From Massilia sp. CF038 (GTDB taxonomy: Bacteria; Pseudomonadota; Gammaproteobacteria; Burkholderiales; Burkholderiaceae_D): a stretch of 64,000 nucleotides of DNA. This document shows, piece by piece, positions 17,327-25,537 of this stretch. The DNA lies in assembly GCF_900129765.1 (NCBI RefSeq), contig NZ_FQWU01000004.1:1-64000 (forward strand), read 5' to 3'. Numbering within the stretch: position 1 is the first letter of the stretch; every line of letters starts with the position of its first letter. The notes under the pieces were generated by a model that had not been told where the DNA came from, made no database searches, and saw nothing but the letters and a program-made list of their open reading frames with translations. The position numbers were made by a program, and so were the translations under genes.

Positions 17327-17836
17327 TCAGAGAAAGGCGCGCAAGGCCAGCCAGGCATCGCGCTTGCTGGCATAGGCCAGTGTGTAGGCCGGACTGCTTG
17401 ATGGCAGGGACAGAATGTGCAGATGGGCGGCCTGATCACCCAGCACCTTCAAACCGAGCCGCGCGGCGGTGCCGCCATTGAAGGCAACGGCCTTCAGTTG
17501 CGGCAGCGTGGCAATGAGCGCCAGCAGATCGTTATCGTCCCGGGTGCGGATGTTGCTGTCGAGGCTGCCTTCGCGATGGGCCTGTGCCACCACGTCCCAC
17601 AGACCGACATGGCTTGCGCGCAGGGCGGCAAGGCGCGCTGCATAAGCGAGCGGCACCAGCTCCTTGCCTGTCACTTCAGACATCAGCATCCAGAATCGGT
17701 TCTGCTTGTTGCCATAATATTCCTGGCGTGCCAGCGACTGCTCGCCTGGCAAACTGCCGAGCACAAGCAGCCGGGTGTGGGCGTCGACCACAGGATCGAA
17801 ACAGCGTTTGCGCTCTGGCGAAGGGGATGCAAGCAT
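17327..17836 (-). CDS. DNA-deoxyinosine/hypoxanthine glycosylase (UDG superfamily)
   Basis: A 169-aa enzyme of the uracil-DNA-glycosylase superfamily, most like the hypoxanthine-DNA glycosylase family (UDG family 6). The N-terminal loop 'LLVLGSLPGEQSLARQEYYGNKQNRFWMLM' is the G-S-x-P-G-x-x-S water-activating and DNA-binding signature. 'LPSSSPAY' near the C-terminus is the second active-site loop, typically H/S-P-S-S-P. It excises deaminated adenine (hypoxanthine) from DNA. Length is typical (about 165 aa). It is divergent from the Mpo1-like gene. Two glycosylases thus lie within 4 kb. Confidence 0.88.
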   Translation of the reverse strand: MLASPSPERKRCFDPVVDAHTRLLVLGSLPGEQSLARQEYYGNKQNRFWMLMSEVTGKELVPLAYAARLAALRASHVGLWDVVAQAHREGSLDSNIRTRDDNDLLALIATLPQLKAVAFNGGTAARLGLKVLGDQAAHLHILSLPSSSPAYTLAYASKRDAWLALRAFL

Positions 17837-17923
17837 GGCGCGATTCTAACTGCTGTCGCTGGCGACCGGTGTAGAATTGAAACGCATTTTATAAACCAAC
17901 AATATGGCCGGAGACCGCCCACC

Positions 17924-18364
17924 ATGACCGCACCAGCACGCGACATCGATACCCTGCTTGCCAAGTACAGCGAAAGCCATCTCAACCACACCAATGAAAT
18001 CATCCATTTCATTTGCGTGCCCGTGATCGTGTTTACCTTGCTGGGCATCTTGTGGTGGGTCCATCCGTGGGTAGCGGTCGCGGTCACGGTGCTGTCCATG
18101 GTGTATTACATCAAGCTGTCCAAATCATTTGCGGTGGGCATGCTGCTGATGTCGGCCGCCATGCTGGCCATTCTCTCGCTGCTGCCGCCAGCCACGGTGC
18201 TGCCCCTGTCGCTGGCGATTTTCGTGCTGGCCTGGATCGGGCAATTTATCGGTCACAAGATCGAAGGTAAAAAGCCCTCGTTCTTTGATGATCTGCGCTT
18301 TCTGCTGATTGGCCCGCTGTTCGTGCTCAGTTTCCTGTATCGCCGCCTGAACCTGTCCTGGTAA
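17924..18364 (+). CDS. Mpo1-like membrane protein (DUF962)
   Basis: A 146-aa integral membrane protein of the DUF962/YGL010w family. The yeast member Mpo1 is an Fe2+-dependent 2-hydroxy fatty acid dioxygenase. 'LAKYSESHLNHTNEIIHFICVPVIVFTLLGILWW' carries the family's conserved His-Asn-x-x-x-H arrangement and 'FVLAWIGQFIGHKIEGKKPSFFDDLRFLLIGPLFVLS' the second half (including GHKIEGKKPSFF). About four membrane segments. The start at ATG 17924 gives the usual family length; the frame is open further upstream, but lacks similarity. A hairpin at 18378-18394 separates it from the EamA gene. Confidence 0.88.
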   Translation: MTAPARDIDTLLAKYSESHLNHTNEIIHFICVPVIVFTLLGILWWVHPWVAVAVTVLSMVYYIKLSKSFAVGMLLMSAAMLAILSLLPPATVLPLSLAIFVLAWIGQFIGHKIEGKKPSFFDDLRFLLIGPLFVLSFLYRRLNLSW

Positions 18365-18377
18365 GGGTGGCGGCAAG

Positions 18378-18394
18378 GCCGGGCCATGCCCGGC
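18378..18394. repeat. short GC hairpin after the Mpo1-like gene
   Basis: A 7-bp perfect stem (18378-18384 with 18388-18394, GCCGGGC/GCCCGGC) with a 3-nt loop sits 13 bp after the stop. No U-tract follows, so it may be a transcript-stabilising or rho-dependent end structure only. Confidence 0.4.
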
Positions 18395-18425
18395 AGGAAA
18401 TGTCATTTCACCGTATACTTTTTCG

Positions 18426-19364
18426 ATGTCCTCTCCCCTCCTCTTTGCCATTGCCTCCCTGATCTGGGGTTCGACCTTCTGGGCCATTACCGTACAACTG
18501 GGCGAAGTCGCCCCCGCCGTGTCGGTGGTGTACCGCTTCGGGCTGGCATCGGCCACGCTGTTCCTGGTGTGCCTGGCGCGCGGGCAAAAGCTGTCCCTGC
18601 CCTGGCCGGCCCAGCGCTGGATGCTGCTGCAAGGCTTCTTCTCGTTTGCACTCTCCTACGTCTGCACCTACACATCGGAGCAATATCTGGTCTCGGCCCT
18701 GGTGGCTGTGCTGTTTGCCCTGATGGTGTTCTGGAACCCGATCTGCAGCCGCATTGCCTTTGGCACCGCCATCACCTGGCGCACCTGGGCTGCCGGCATG
18801 GTGGCCGTGAGCGGGGTGACAATGCTGTTCTTCCATTCGATTGCCGATGCCTGGCAAGAGATTGTCGGCGGCGGCACCGGTCACTTCCTGCTGGGCCTGG
18901 CGCTGGCCGTTACGGCCACGATCTCTAGTTCGGCCGGCAACATCGTCGTGACCAAGGTGCGCGAGCATTCGTCCAATCTGTTCCTGACCATGGCCTGGTC
19001 CATGTTGTGGGGCACCTTGATGGTGGCGCTGTGGGTGCTGGTCAGCGGCCAGCAGTTCACCCTGCCCACCAAGCCCCAGTACTGGATGGGCCTCGGCTAC
19101 CTGGCGCTGTTCGGGTCCGTCATTGCTTTCAGTGCCTACTTCACCCTGATCAACCGGATCGGCTCGCAGAAAGCGGTGTACATCGGCGTGGTCACGCCGG
19201 TGATTTCGCTGCTGCTGTCGATCCAGCTTGAACACTACCGGCCCGGCGCGCTGGAATTTCTGGGCATGTTCCTGTGCCTGGCCAGCGTGGCCTGGGCGGT
19301 TCGCACACCCGCGCCCACACCCAAAGAGGCAGTTTGCCTCACCACCGTTCCCGAGGTCCCATGA
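18426..19364 (+). CDS. EamA-family (DMT) transporter
   Basis: A 312-aa inner-membrane protein of the drug/metabolite transporter superfamily with two EamA repeats of about five helices each. The first is 'LLFAIASLIWGSTFWAITVQLGEVAPAVSVVYRFGLA' and the second opens 'LGLALAVTATISSSAGNIVVTKV' and ends 'ISLLLSIQLEHYRPGALEFLGMFLCLASVAWAV'. It has the R-F and positive-charge pattern of the family. Substrate is unknown; relatives export amino acids or metabolites. The stop overlaps the next start (ATGA). Confidence 0.9.
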   Translation: MSSPLLFAIASLIWGSTFWAITVQLGEVAPAVSVVYRFGLASATLFLVCLARGQKLSLPWPAQRWMLLQGFFSFALSYVCTYTSEQYLVSALVAVLFALMVFWNPICSRIAFGTAITWRTWAAGMVAVSGVTMLFFHSIADAWQEIVGGGTGHFLLGLALAVTATISSSAGNIVVTKVREHSSNLFLTMAWSMLWGTLMVALWVLVSGQQFTLPTKPQYWMGLGYLALFGSVIAFSAYFTLINRIGSQKAVYIGVVTPVISLLLSIQLEHYRPGALEFLGMFLCLASVAWAVRTPAPTPKEAVCLTTVPEVP

Positions 19365-19849
19365 GCACCAGCCCCCTGCAGATCCGTTTCGCCCAACCGG
19401 CCGACGTCGCCCACATCCACGCCATGATTGTGGAACTTGCGGTCTTCGAAAAGCTCGAACACATGGTGATCGCCACCGAAGCCTTGCTGCACGAGGGCCT
19501 GTTTGGCGTCCGTCCCGCCTGCGAAGCACTGATTGGCGAGGCTGACGGCAAGGTGGTCACGTTTGCCCTGTTCTTCCATAATTTTTCTACCTTCCTTACC
19601 CGCAAGGGCTTGTACCTGGAAGACCTGTACGTCAAGCAGGATTGCCGTGGCAAGGGCTACGGTCGCGCCATGCTGGTGGCCCTGGCCCAGCTGGCCGTGG
19701 AGCGCCAATGCGGGCGCTTCGAATGGTCGGTGCTGGACTGGAACGAGCCTGCGATCAATTTTTACAAGGGCATGGGGGCCGAACTGCTGCCCGACTGGCG
19801 CATCTGCCGGGTCACGGGCGACGCCCTGAGCAGCCTGGCCAAGGCTTAG
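19361..19849 (+). CDS. GNAT-family N-acetyltransferase (SSAT/thialysine-type)
   Basis: A 162-aa acetyl-CoA-dependent transferase overlapping the EamA gene by 4 bp (ATGA). 'IRFAQPADVAHIHAMIVELAVFEKLEH' is the N-terminal helix pair typical of diamine/spermidine and thialysine acetyltransferases. 'YLEDLYVKQDCRGKGYGRAMLVALAQLAVE' contains the acetyl-CoA pyrophosphate loop (R-G-K-G-Y-G), and 'WSVLDWNEPAINFYKGMGAE' the C-terminal CoA-contacting Asn and Tyr. A polyamine or lysine analogue is the likely acceptor. Coupling to an EamA exporter suggests modification followed by export, but this is inference. Confidence 0.88.
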   Translation: MSTSPLQIRFAQPADVAHIHAMIVELAVFEKLEHMVIATEALLHEGLFGVRPACEALIGEADGKVVTFALFFHNFSTFLTRKGLYLEDLYVKQDCRGKGYGRAMLVALAQLAVERQCGRFEWSVLDWNEPAINFYKGMGAELLPDWRICRVTGDALSSLAKA

Positions 19850-19884
19850 AAAAGAAAAAACCCACGGGGCTGAGGCGCCGTGGG
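19850..19884 (-). terminator. intrinsic terminator of the hut/transporter transcript
   Basis: Read on the minus strand, a 7-bp stem (19861-19867 with 19878-19884, CCCACGG/CCGTGGG) is followed by TTTTTTCTTTTC (complement of 19850-19860). It sits about 190 bp beyond the stop of the fused permease gene at 20074. On the plus strand no T-run follows, so it does not terminate the acetyltransferase gene in the classical way. Confidence 0.7.
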
Positions 19885-19957
19885 TGAACCCATTGTTTAG
19901 GATGGGGAGGGGAGATTGGATTCAATCCGGGATCTACTATAGTTCCGACCAGCCACT

Positions 19958-19978
19958 AATTGTAATTTAGTTACAATT
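19958..19978. repeat. 8-bp inverted repeat, operator-like
   Basis: AATTGTAA (19958-19965) and TTACAATT (19971-19978) form a perfect dyad with a 5-nt spacer in the AT-rich gap between two convergent genes. It looks like a regulator site, but the only frame it could serve is a 26-codon one at 19991-20071, whose reality is unproven. Confidence 0.4.
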
Positions 19979-20073
19979 GCTTACGGATAAATGTTGCAGA
20001 TCGATCAAGCCTCCCATCATGCCCCTTGGGAAGAAATTCATTTTGACGCCAAACAAGTGTTGGGCGGATAGTC

Positions 20074-21543
20074 TCAACGGCGCTGGCGCCGCGTCGCCAG
20101 GCGCTCGGCCAGCTCGAACAGGGCCTGGGTCAGCAGCGCCATGGCCGCCGCCGGAATGGCGCCGGCCAGCAACATGTCATTGTCATTCAGGGCCAGCCCG
20201 GTTGTAATGCGCTCGCCGTAACCGCCGGCACCAATAAAGGCGGCAATGGTGGCCGTGCCAACGCAGGTGACGGCGGCGGTTTTCACGCCGGCCAGTATCA
20301 CCGGCATTGCCAGCGGCAAGTCCACATGCAGCAGGCGCTGGCGCCGGCGCAAGCCCAGTGCCAATGCCGCCAGGCGCAAACCGGCCGGCACACCCAGGAT
20401 GGCGGTGCAGGTATTGCGCACGATGGGCAGCAGCGCATACACAAACAGCGCCACCATGGCCGGCACGGCGCCGATCATCCCCAGCACCGGAATCAGAATT
20501 GCCAGCAGCGCCAGCGCTGGCACCGTTTGCAGCACGCCTACAAGGGCCAGCACCGGCTGGCGCACGCGTGGCACAAAGGCGGCCACGATCCCCAGCGGAA
20601 TGCCGGCCAGGCAGGCCAGCGCAAGCGACACCAGCACCAGCACCAGGTGCTGGCGCGTGAGGGTCCACAGGTCGGGACCGAACAGCTTGGCCATCAGGCC
20701 GGCGCGGTCAGCGCTGGGGGTAGCGCTAGCCGACAGAAATGCGCGCGCAACGGCAGCGAAGCTTTTGCCTTCCAGCTCGGCAGCCGCGTTCATGGCGATC
20801 ATGCGCTCGGCCGTGATGCGCCCTTCGAGGCGGCCGATCGCCGCCCACGCTTTGGGGAAGCGCTGCGGCGCGTCCAGACGGTATAGCAGGACTGCGTCGT
20901 AGCGGGGGAAATAAGCCAGATCATCCACCAGCACGCGCAAGTGATAGCGCGCGATTTTGGCGTCGGTGGAATAGATGTCGATCACATCGACCTGGCGCTG
21001 GTCCAGCGCTTCGTAGGCAATGCCATGATCGAGCCCGCGCGGCGCCTGGCCTAAACCGTAGCGTGCGGCCAGCCCGGGCCAGCCGTCAGCGCGGCCGATG
21101 AATTCATGCGACAGCCCAAAGCGCAATTGCGGCTGCGCCGCAAGGTCCGACAAGGTCTTGACCGTGCTGTCGGCGCGCACGGCAAGCGCATAGGTATTGT
21201 TGAACCCCAGCGGCACCGCGATGCCCAGTCCCATGGGCGCCAGCGCCGCCCGCATTTGTGCGAGCGAGGTAGGCTGCGCGTTCTTCAGAATCTCCTGGTC
21301 GATCGTGCCGATGTACTCAGGGTACACATCGATGCTGCTTGCCTGCAGCGCGGCCAGCACGATGGCCGTGTTGCCCAGTCCCTGGCGGTGCGCGGCCTGG
21401 CCGTGGACGGCAGCGCTCTGGGTGATGATTTCGCCCAGGATGTACGATTCGGTGAAGCGTTTGGAGCCCACCTGCAGCACGTCGCCTGCGCCAAAGGCGG
21501 GGCCGCACAGGCACAATATGAAAGCGGCAATGATGGTGCGCAC
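20074..21543 (-). CDS. fused substrate-binding protein/permease of a betaine-type ABC transporter
   Basis: A 489-aa protein in two parts. Residues 1-18 are a signal peptide; about 20-275 form an OpuAC/ProX-type periplasmic binding domain ('LQVGSKRFTESYILGEIITQ', 'VYPEYIGTIDQEILKN', 'FGLSHEFIGRADGWPGLAARYG', 'VDVIDIYSTDAKIARYHLRVL'). Residues about 285-480 are a BPD permease ('LTRQHLVLVLVSLALACLAGIPLGIVAAFVPRVR', 'GVLQTVPALALLAILIPVLGMIG', 'GVKTAAVTCVGTATIAAFIGAGGYGE'). The order, binding domain first, is opposite to BusAB/EgtUBC fusions. It starts 18 bp after hutI in the hut operon, so histidine, urocanate or a histidine betaine is a plausible ligand. No ATPase gene is adjacent. Confidence 0.88.
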   Translation of the reverse strand: MRTIIAAFILCLCGPAFGAGDVLQVGSKRFTESYILGEIITQSAAVHGQAAHRQGLGNTAIVLAALQASSIDVYPEYIGTIDQEILKNAQPTSLAQMRAALAPMGLGIAVPLGFNNTYALAVRADSTVKTLSDLAAQPQLRFGLSHEFIGRADGWPGLAARYGLGQAPRGLDHGIAYEALDQRQVDVIDIYSTDAKIARYHLRVLVDDLAYFPRYDAVLLYRLDAPQRFPKAWAAIGRLEGRITAERMIAMNAAAELEGKSFAAVARAFLSASATPSADRAGLMAKLFGPDLWTLTRQHLVLVLVSLALACLAGIPLGIVAAFVPRVRQPVLALVGVLQTVPALALLAILIPVLGMIGAVPAMVALFVYALLPIVRNTCTAILGVPAGLRLAALALGLRRRQRLLHVDLPLAMPVILAGVKTAAVTCVGTATIAAFIGAGGYGERITTGLALNDNDMLLAGAIPAAAMALLTQALFELAERLATRRQRR

Positions 21544-21561
21544 GCACCCTCCCGGTTGGAT

Positions 21562-22785
21562 TTAAGCGGGCAAGCTTACCACCGGATCGCGCAGGACGCC
21601 GCCGTTGACCACGGCGCGGCACGGGTTGAAGCCAAACGCATACGACAGGTCGGCCGGGCGGGCAATGTCCCACAGCGCAAAATCGGCGGCCTTGCCCACT
21701 TCGAGCGAACCGAGATCGTGGGCGCGGCCAAGCGCACGTGCAGCGTGGATGGTGACGCCGGCCAGCGCCTCTTGCGGCGTGAGGCGCCACAGCGTGCACG
21801 CCATATTCATGGCCAGCAGCAGCGACGTCATGGGCGAGGTGCCCGGATTGCAGTCGGTGGCCACCGCCATCGCGACGCCGGCGGCGCGCAGGGCGGCCAC
21901 AGGCGGCGGCGTGGTGTCGCGCAAAAAGTAGTAGGCCCCCGGCAGCAGCACCGCCACCGTGCCGGCTGTGGCCATCGCCTCGATGCCGGCCGCGCTCAAG
22001 TGCTCCAGGTGATCAGCCGACAAGCCCTGGTAGCGCGCCACCAGTTCGGCCCCGCGCTGGTCCGACAACTGCTCGGCGTGCAGCTTGACGGGCAAGCCGT
22101 GCTGGCGCGCCGCCGCGAACACGCGCTCGGTCTGGGCGGTGGAAAAGCCGATCCGCTCGCAGAACGCGTCCACCGCATCAGCCAGGCAGTGCTCTGCAAT
22201 CTGGGGCAGCATAACATCGCAAATATGGGTGACATAATCGTCGGCACGGCCCGCGTATTCGGGCGGCAGCGCATGGGCGCCCAAAAACGTGGTGACCACG
22301 TTCACTGGCAGCACCTGGCCCAGCTGGCGTGCCACGCGCAGCATTTTGGACTCGTCTTCCAGGGTCAGACCGTAGCCTGATTTGATCTCCAGCGTGGTCA
22401 CGCCTTCGGCCAGCAGACTGGCGGCGCGAGGCAGGCTTTGACGCAGCAATTGCGCGTCGCTCGCTGCGCGCGTGGCGCGCACGGTGGACATGATGCCGCC
22501 GCCGGCACGGGCAATGTCTTCGTAGGTGGCGCCATTCAAGCGCGCTTCGAATTCATCGCTGCGGTTGCCCGCGTGGACAATGTGGGTATGGCAGTCGATC
22601 AGGCCGGGCGTGAGCCACTGGCCGCGGCCATCGTGGACCAGGGCGGCGTTGGGCGCGCTGGCCATGGGGCCGATCCAGGCAATGCGCCCGTCGCGCACGG
22701 CAATGGCACTATCGCGCTGCTGGCCATAGCCGTCGACCATGGTGGCCAGGTGCACATTGGTGATCAGAACATCGAACTGCGCCAT
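21562..22785 (-). CDS. hutI: imidazolonepropionase
   Basis: HutI (407 aa) is a cytoplasmic amidohydrolase-superfamily enzyme that hydrolyses 4-imidazolone-5-propionate to N-formimino-L-glutamate, the third histidine-degradation step. The metal ligands begin with HxH in '[14 protein letters not shown]' (usual 'CHTH') and the fold continues '[12 protein letters not shown]', '[14 protein letters not shown]' and '[20 protein letters not shown]'. '[13 protein letters not shown]' holds the active-site Asp. Full length. It starts 3 bp after hutD and is followed 18 bp later by the fused transporter, all in one transcript. Confidence 0.97.
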   Translation of the reverse strand: MAQFDVLITNVHLATMVDGYGQQRDSAIAVRDGRIAWIGPMASAPNAALVHDGRGQWLTPGLIDCHTHIVHAGNRSDEFEARLNGATYEDIARAGGGIMSTVRATRAASDAQLLRQSLPRAASLLAEGVTTLEIKSGYGLTLEDESKMLRVARQLGQVLPVNVVTTFLGAHALPPEYAGRADDYVTHICDVMLPQIAEHCLADAVDAFCERIGFSTAQTERVFAAARQHGLPVKLHAEQLSDQRGAELVARYQGLSADHLEHLSAAGIEAMATAGTVAVLLPGAYYFLRDTTPPPVAALRAAGVAMAVATDCNPGTSPMTSLLLAMNMACTLWRLTPQEALAGVTIHAARALGRAHDLGSLEVGKAADFALWDIARPADLSYAFGFNPCRAVVNGGVLRDPVVSLPA

Positions 22786-22788
22786 CGA

Positions 22789-23373
22789 TTACGCCTGATT
22801 GACGAAAATGTCGACCACCAGCACCGTGGCCTGGCCGGTCTCGAAGGTCCAGACGGTATCGGTATCGAACACCACGGCGTCGTAACGGACCAGGCCAATG
22901 CGCTCGGAATCGCTGCAGACGGACAGGCTTTCGCCTTCGGCCAGAAACACGATGGTGATATCGCCGCGCGGCGCAAACTCGGACACGCCGGACAGCACGC
23001 GCCGGCCGAGCCGATGATGGCATGTGGCGCGCCGCGTCATGACGTTGAAATCGGTGGTCGGCCCGCCGTTGACGGTGGCCGCCACCTGCGATTCGCCTGC
23101 GAATTCGACGACCGGATCGTCCTCCGAGAGCACAAAGCGGCCCTCGTCGCCGATGTCGAGCACGACACCCGGGCCGTCGACCAGGGCCAGCGTACGGTCG
23201 ATGCCGGGAAAGGCGGAAAACGGACCGCTGACGGCAATTGTGGCCAGGCTGACGCGCCACTCGAAGGCATCGAGCGCGGCGCCCGGCGGCGCGATGGCGA
23301 TCTCGGTGGTGCTGCCGCCACCGTTCTTCCAGGGTGCCGGTTCGAGGCCGGCAAAAGGAATCAGAAGTGTCAT
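22789..23373 (-). CDS. hutD: HutD-family protein
   Basis: HutD (194 aa) is a cupin-like protein found in hut operons that limits operon expression in Pseudomonas, proposed to bind a pathway intermediate (formylglutamate or urocanate). The typical start 'MTLLIPFAGLEPAPWKNGGGSTTEIAIAPPG', 'FEWRVSLATIAVSGPFSAFPGIDRTLALVDG' and 'FAGESQVAATVNGGPTTDFNVMTRR' are present. The ATG at 23373 overlaps the hutF stop (ATGA), which fixes the start; further upstream the frame is the other frame of hutF. Fits the operon order hutF-hutD-hutI. Confidence 0.93.
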   Translation of the reverse strand: MTLLIPFAGLEPAPWKNGGGSTTEIAIAPPGAALDAFEWRVSLATIAVSGPFSAFPGIDRTLALVDGPGVVLDIGDEGRFVLSEDDPVVEFAGESQVAATVNGGPTTDFNVMTRRATCHHRLGRRVLSGVSEFAPRGDITIVFLAEGESLSVCSDSERIGLVRYDAVVFDTDTVWTFETGQATVLVVDIFVNQA

Positions 23374-24737
23374 GCTCTCAGTGTACGCAATTCGGCAACG
23401 GTATGCACATATCGTTGTGCAATCTCGTCCTGCGCCACGTGTTCTTGATTTTGCACAACCCATTTTCCGCCCACCATGACGTCGCGCACCAGGTTGTCGT
23501 TGCCGCAGAAAACCAGGGTGCTCAGCACATCGCCCGGCTCCACACCTGCCAGATTGGGGTGGGCGCTGTCGAGCACCAGCAGGTCGGCGCGCTTGCCTTC
23601 TGCCAGAGCGCCGACCGGACGTCCGCAAGCGAGCGCGCCGCCCGCCAAAGCGCCCTGCCACAAAAAGTCGCCCACACGCCGCTGTTGCGCCGAAGCGGCC
23701 ACATTGCGGCGCTGGTGCTGCAGGCGCTGGCCATACTCGAGCCAGCGCAGCTCCTCGACGGGCGACTGCGACACATGGCTGTCGCTGCCAATGCCAAAGC
23801 GGCCCTGCGCAGCCAAAAACGGCGCCAGCGAGAACAGCCCATCACCCAGATTGGCCTCGGTGGTCGGGCACAGGCCGGCCACCGCGCCGCTGGCAGCCAG
23901 CGCGGCCGTTTCCGCCTCGGCCAGGTGGGTGGCATGCACCAGGCACCAGCGCGCATCGAGCTGGAACTGGTCCATCAGATAGGCGACCGGACGCATGCCG
24001 GTGGCCGCAATGCACTGGTCCACCTCGGCCTGCTGCTCGGCGATATGGATATGCACGGGCCGCCCCGCCGGCAGCGCGGCAAGCACGGCGCGGATCTGCG
24101 CCACGCTGGCCGCACGCAGCGAATGTGGCGCCACGCCCACCTCGATCTGGCCGCTGCGCAGCGGTTCAAGCGCGTCCACGATGCGCAGCACATCGGCTGC
24201 ATCGGTACGAAAGCGCTGCTGTTCGGGCTTGAGCGGCTGTTCGCCCAACCCGGCGTAGCTGTACAAGACGGGCAGCATGGTCAGACCAATGCCGCTCTTG
24301 CGGGCAGCGGCAATGACCCGCTCGGCCGTTTCAGCGGGGCGCGCATACAAGGCACCATCCTGATCGCGCTGCACATAATGGAATTCGCACAGCGAGGTAT
24401 AGCCGTGACGCAGGCATTCCGAAAACAGCTGCGCCGCAATAGCCTCGATATGGGCCGGCGTGATGTGGCGCGCAAAGCGGTACATCAAGTCACGCCAGGT
24501 CCAGAAACTGTCAGGACTGTCGCCGGCGATCTCGGTCAGGCCGCCCAGCGCACGCTGAAATGCATGCGAATGCAGATTGATCATGCCCGGCACCACCAGC
24601 TCGACGCGTTGTTCGTTGGTGCGGTGGCCACTGTCGGGGGTGACCTCGGTCAGGCTGCCGGCCGCGCACCACTCGATGCGCACATTTTCGCGCCAACCTT
24701 CCGGGAGCAAGGCATGGCGTGCAAACAGCGAGGTCAC
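23370..24737 (-). CDS. hutF: formimidoylglutamate deiminase
   Basis: HutF (455 aa) converts N-formimino-L-glutamate to N-formylglutamate and ammonia, defining the five-step histidine pathway. Amidohydrolase features: 'MINLHSHAFQRAL' (HxH), 'YTSLCEFHYVQ', 'VHIHIAEQQAEVDQCI' (His ligand) and 'GIGSDSHVSQSPVEELRWLEYGQRL' with the catalytic Asp. The start is a GTG overlapping the hutG stop by 4 bp (GTGA). Pairing with HutG as a deformylase is consistent. C-terminus overlaps the hutD start. Confidence 0.95.
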   Translation of the reverse strand: MTSLFARHALLPEGWRENVRIEWCAAGSLTEVTPDSGHRTNEQRVELVVPGMINLHSHAFQRALGGLTEIAGDSPDSFWTWRDLMYRFARHITPAHIEAIAAQLFSECLRHGYTSLCEFHYVQRDQDGALYARPAETAERVIAAARKSGIGLTMLPVLYSYAGLGEQPLKPEQQRFRTDAADVLRIVDALEPLRSGQIEVGVAPHSLRAASVAQIRAVLAALPAGRPVHIHIAEQQAEVDQCIAATGMRPVAYLMDQFQLDARWCLVHATHLAEAETAALAASGAVAGLCPTTEANLGDGLFSLAPFLAAQGRFGIGSDSHVSQSPVEELRWLEYGQRLQHQRRNVAASAQQRRVGDFLWQGALAGGALACGRPVGALAEGKRADLLVLDSAHPNLAGVEPGDVLSTLVFCGNDNLVRDVMVGGKWVVQNQEHVAQDEIAQRYVHTVAELRTLRA

Positions 24738-25522
24738 GCGCGCACCCAGTCGACGGCAGCGCCAGTGAGCTTGCGCAGCAGCGGCTGCACGCGTGCAGCC
24801 AGCTCCGGACGGTAGGCGAACGGCGCGCTTTCATCCATGTACAGGCACTGACACATCTCCAGCTGGATCGCGTGCACATTGCGCGCCGGCTGGCCATAGT
24901 GGCGCGTAATGTGGCCGCCCTTGAAGCGGCCGTTGACTGCGACCGAGAAGGCATCCTGAGTACGGGCCACGGCCACCACGGCCTGCTCCATGCCGGGCGC
25001 GCAGGAGGTACCTTGGGCGGTGCCGAAATTCAGATCCGGCAAGCGGCCCTCAAAAAAGCGCGGCACGACGGAGGCAATCGAATGCGCATCCCACAGCACC
25101 ACGCGGCCGTGCAGCGCCAGCAGGCGATCGAGTTCTGCGCGCAGCTGCTGATGATACGGTTGCCAGTAGCGCTGCAGGCGCATTTGCACCTGCGCTTCGT
25201 CGGGTGCCTGGCCGGGCAGGTACAACTGCTCGCTGCCAAAGGTATCGACCGGGCACAGGCCGGTGGTGGACAGCCCCGGATACAGATTGGTGTCTTCCGG
25301 TGGACGATTCAGATCGATCACGTAGCGCGACCAGCGCGCGGCAATGGTTGAAGCCCCCATCTCGCCCAGAAACCCGTACAGTTCCTTGAGGTGCCAGTCG
25401 GTATCGGCCTTCGCCAGCGCGCACGGCGCCATGCTGGCCGCAATATCGTCGGGGATGTCGGTACCCACATGCGGCATCGACACCAGAAGTGGAATACTGC
25501 CTGCCTTGAACGAGAAATCCAT
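24734..25522 (-). CDS. hutG: N-formylglutamate deformylase
   Basis: HutG (262 aa, FGase family) hydrolyses N-formylglutamate to glutamate and formate, completing the pathway begun by HutF. Family segments: 'IPLLVSMPHVGTDIPDDI', 'ADTDWHLKELYGFLGEMGASTIAARWSRYVIDLNRPPED', 'LWDAHSIASVVPRFFEG' and 'MEQAVVAVARTQDAFSVAVNGRFKGGHITRHYGQP'. It starts 15 bp after the hutH stop and overlaps hutF. This is the formylglutamate amidohydrolase type, not the manganese formiminoglutamase that shares the name HutG in other bacteria. Confidence 0.95.
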   Translation of the reverse strand: MDFSFKAGSIPLLVSMPHVGTDIPDDIAASMAPCALAKADTDWHLKELYGFLGEMGASTIAARWSRYVIDLNRPPEDTNLYPGLSTTGLCPVDTFGSEQLYLPGQAPDEAQVQMRLQRYWQPYHQQLRAELDRLLALHGRVVLWDAHSIASVVPRFFEGRLPDLNFGTAQGTSCAPGMEQAVVAVARTQDAFSVAVNGRFKGGHITRHYGQPARNVHAIQLEMCQCLYMDESAPFAYRPELAARVQPLLRKLTGAAVDWVRA

Positions 25523-25537
25523 GCGCGGCTCCCGGGT

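Noticed and set aside
19850-19884. Terminator of the acetyltransferase gene on the plus strand
   Set aside because: The T-run lies on the minus-strand side only, so it fits the leftward hut transcript.
20074-21543. Assigning the fused transporter as an ergothioneine importer
   Set aside because: Only the fold and hut context point that way; domain order differs from EgtUBC and no ergothioneine-degrading gene is present, so the ligand is left open.
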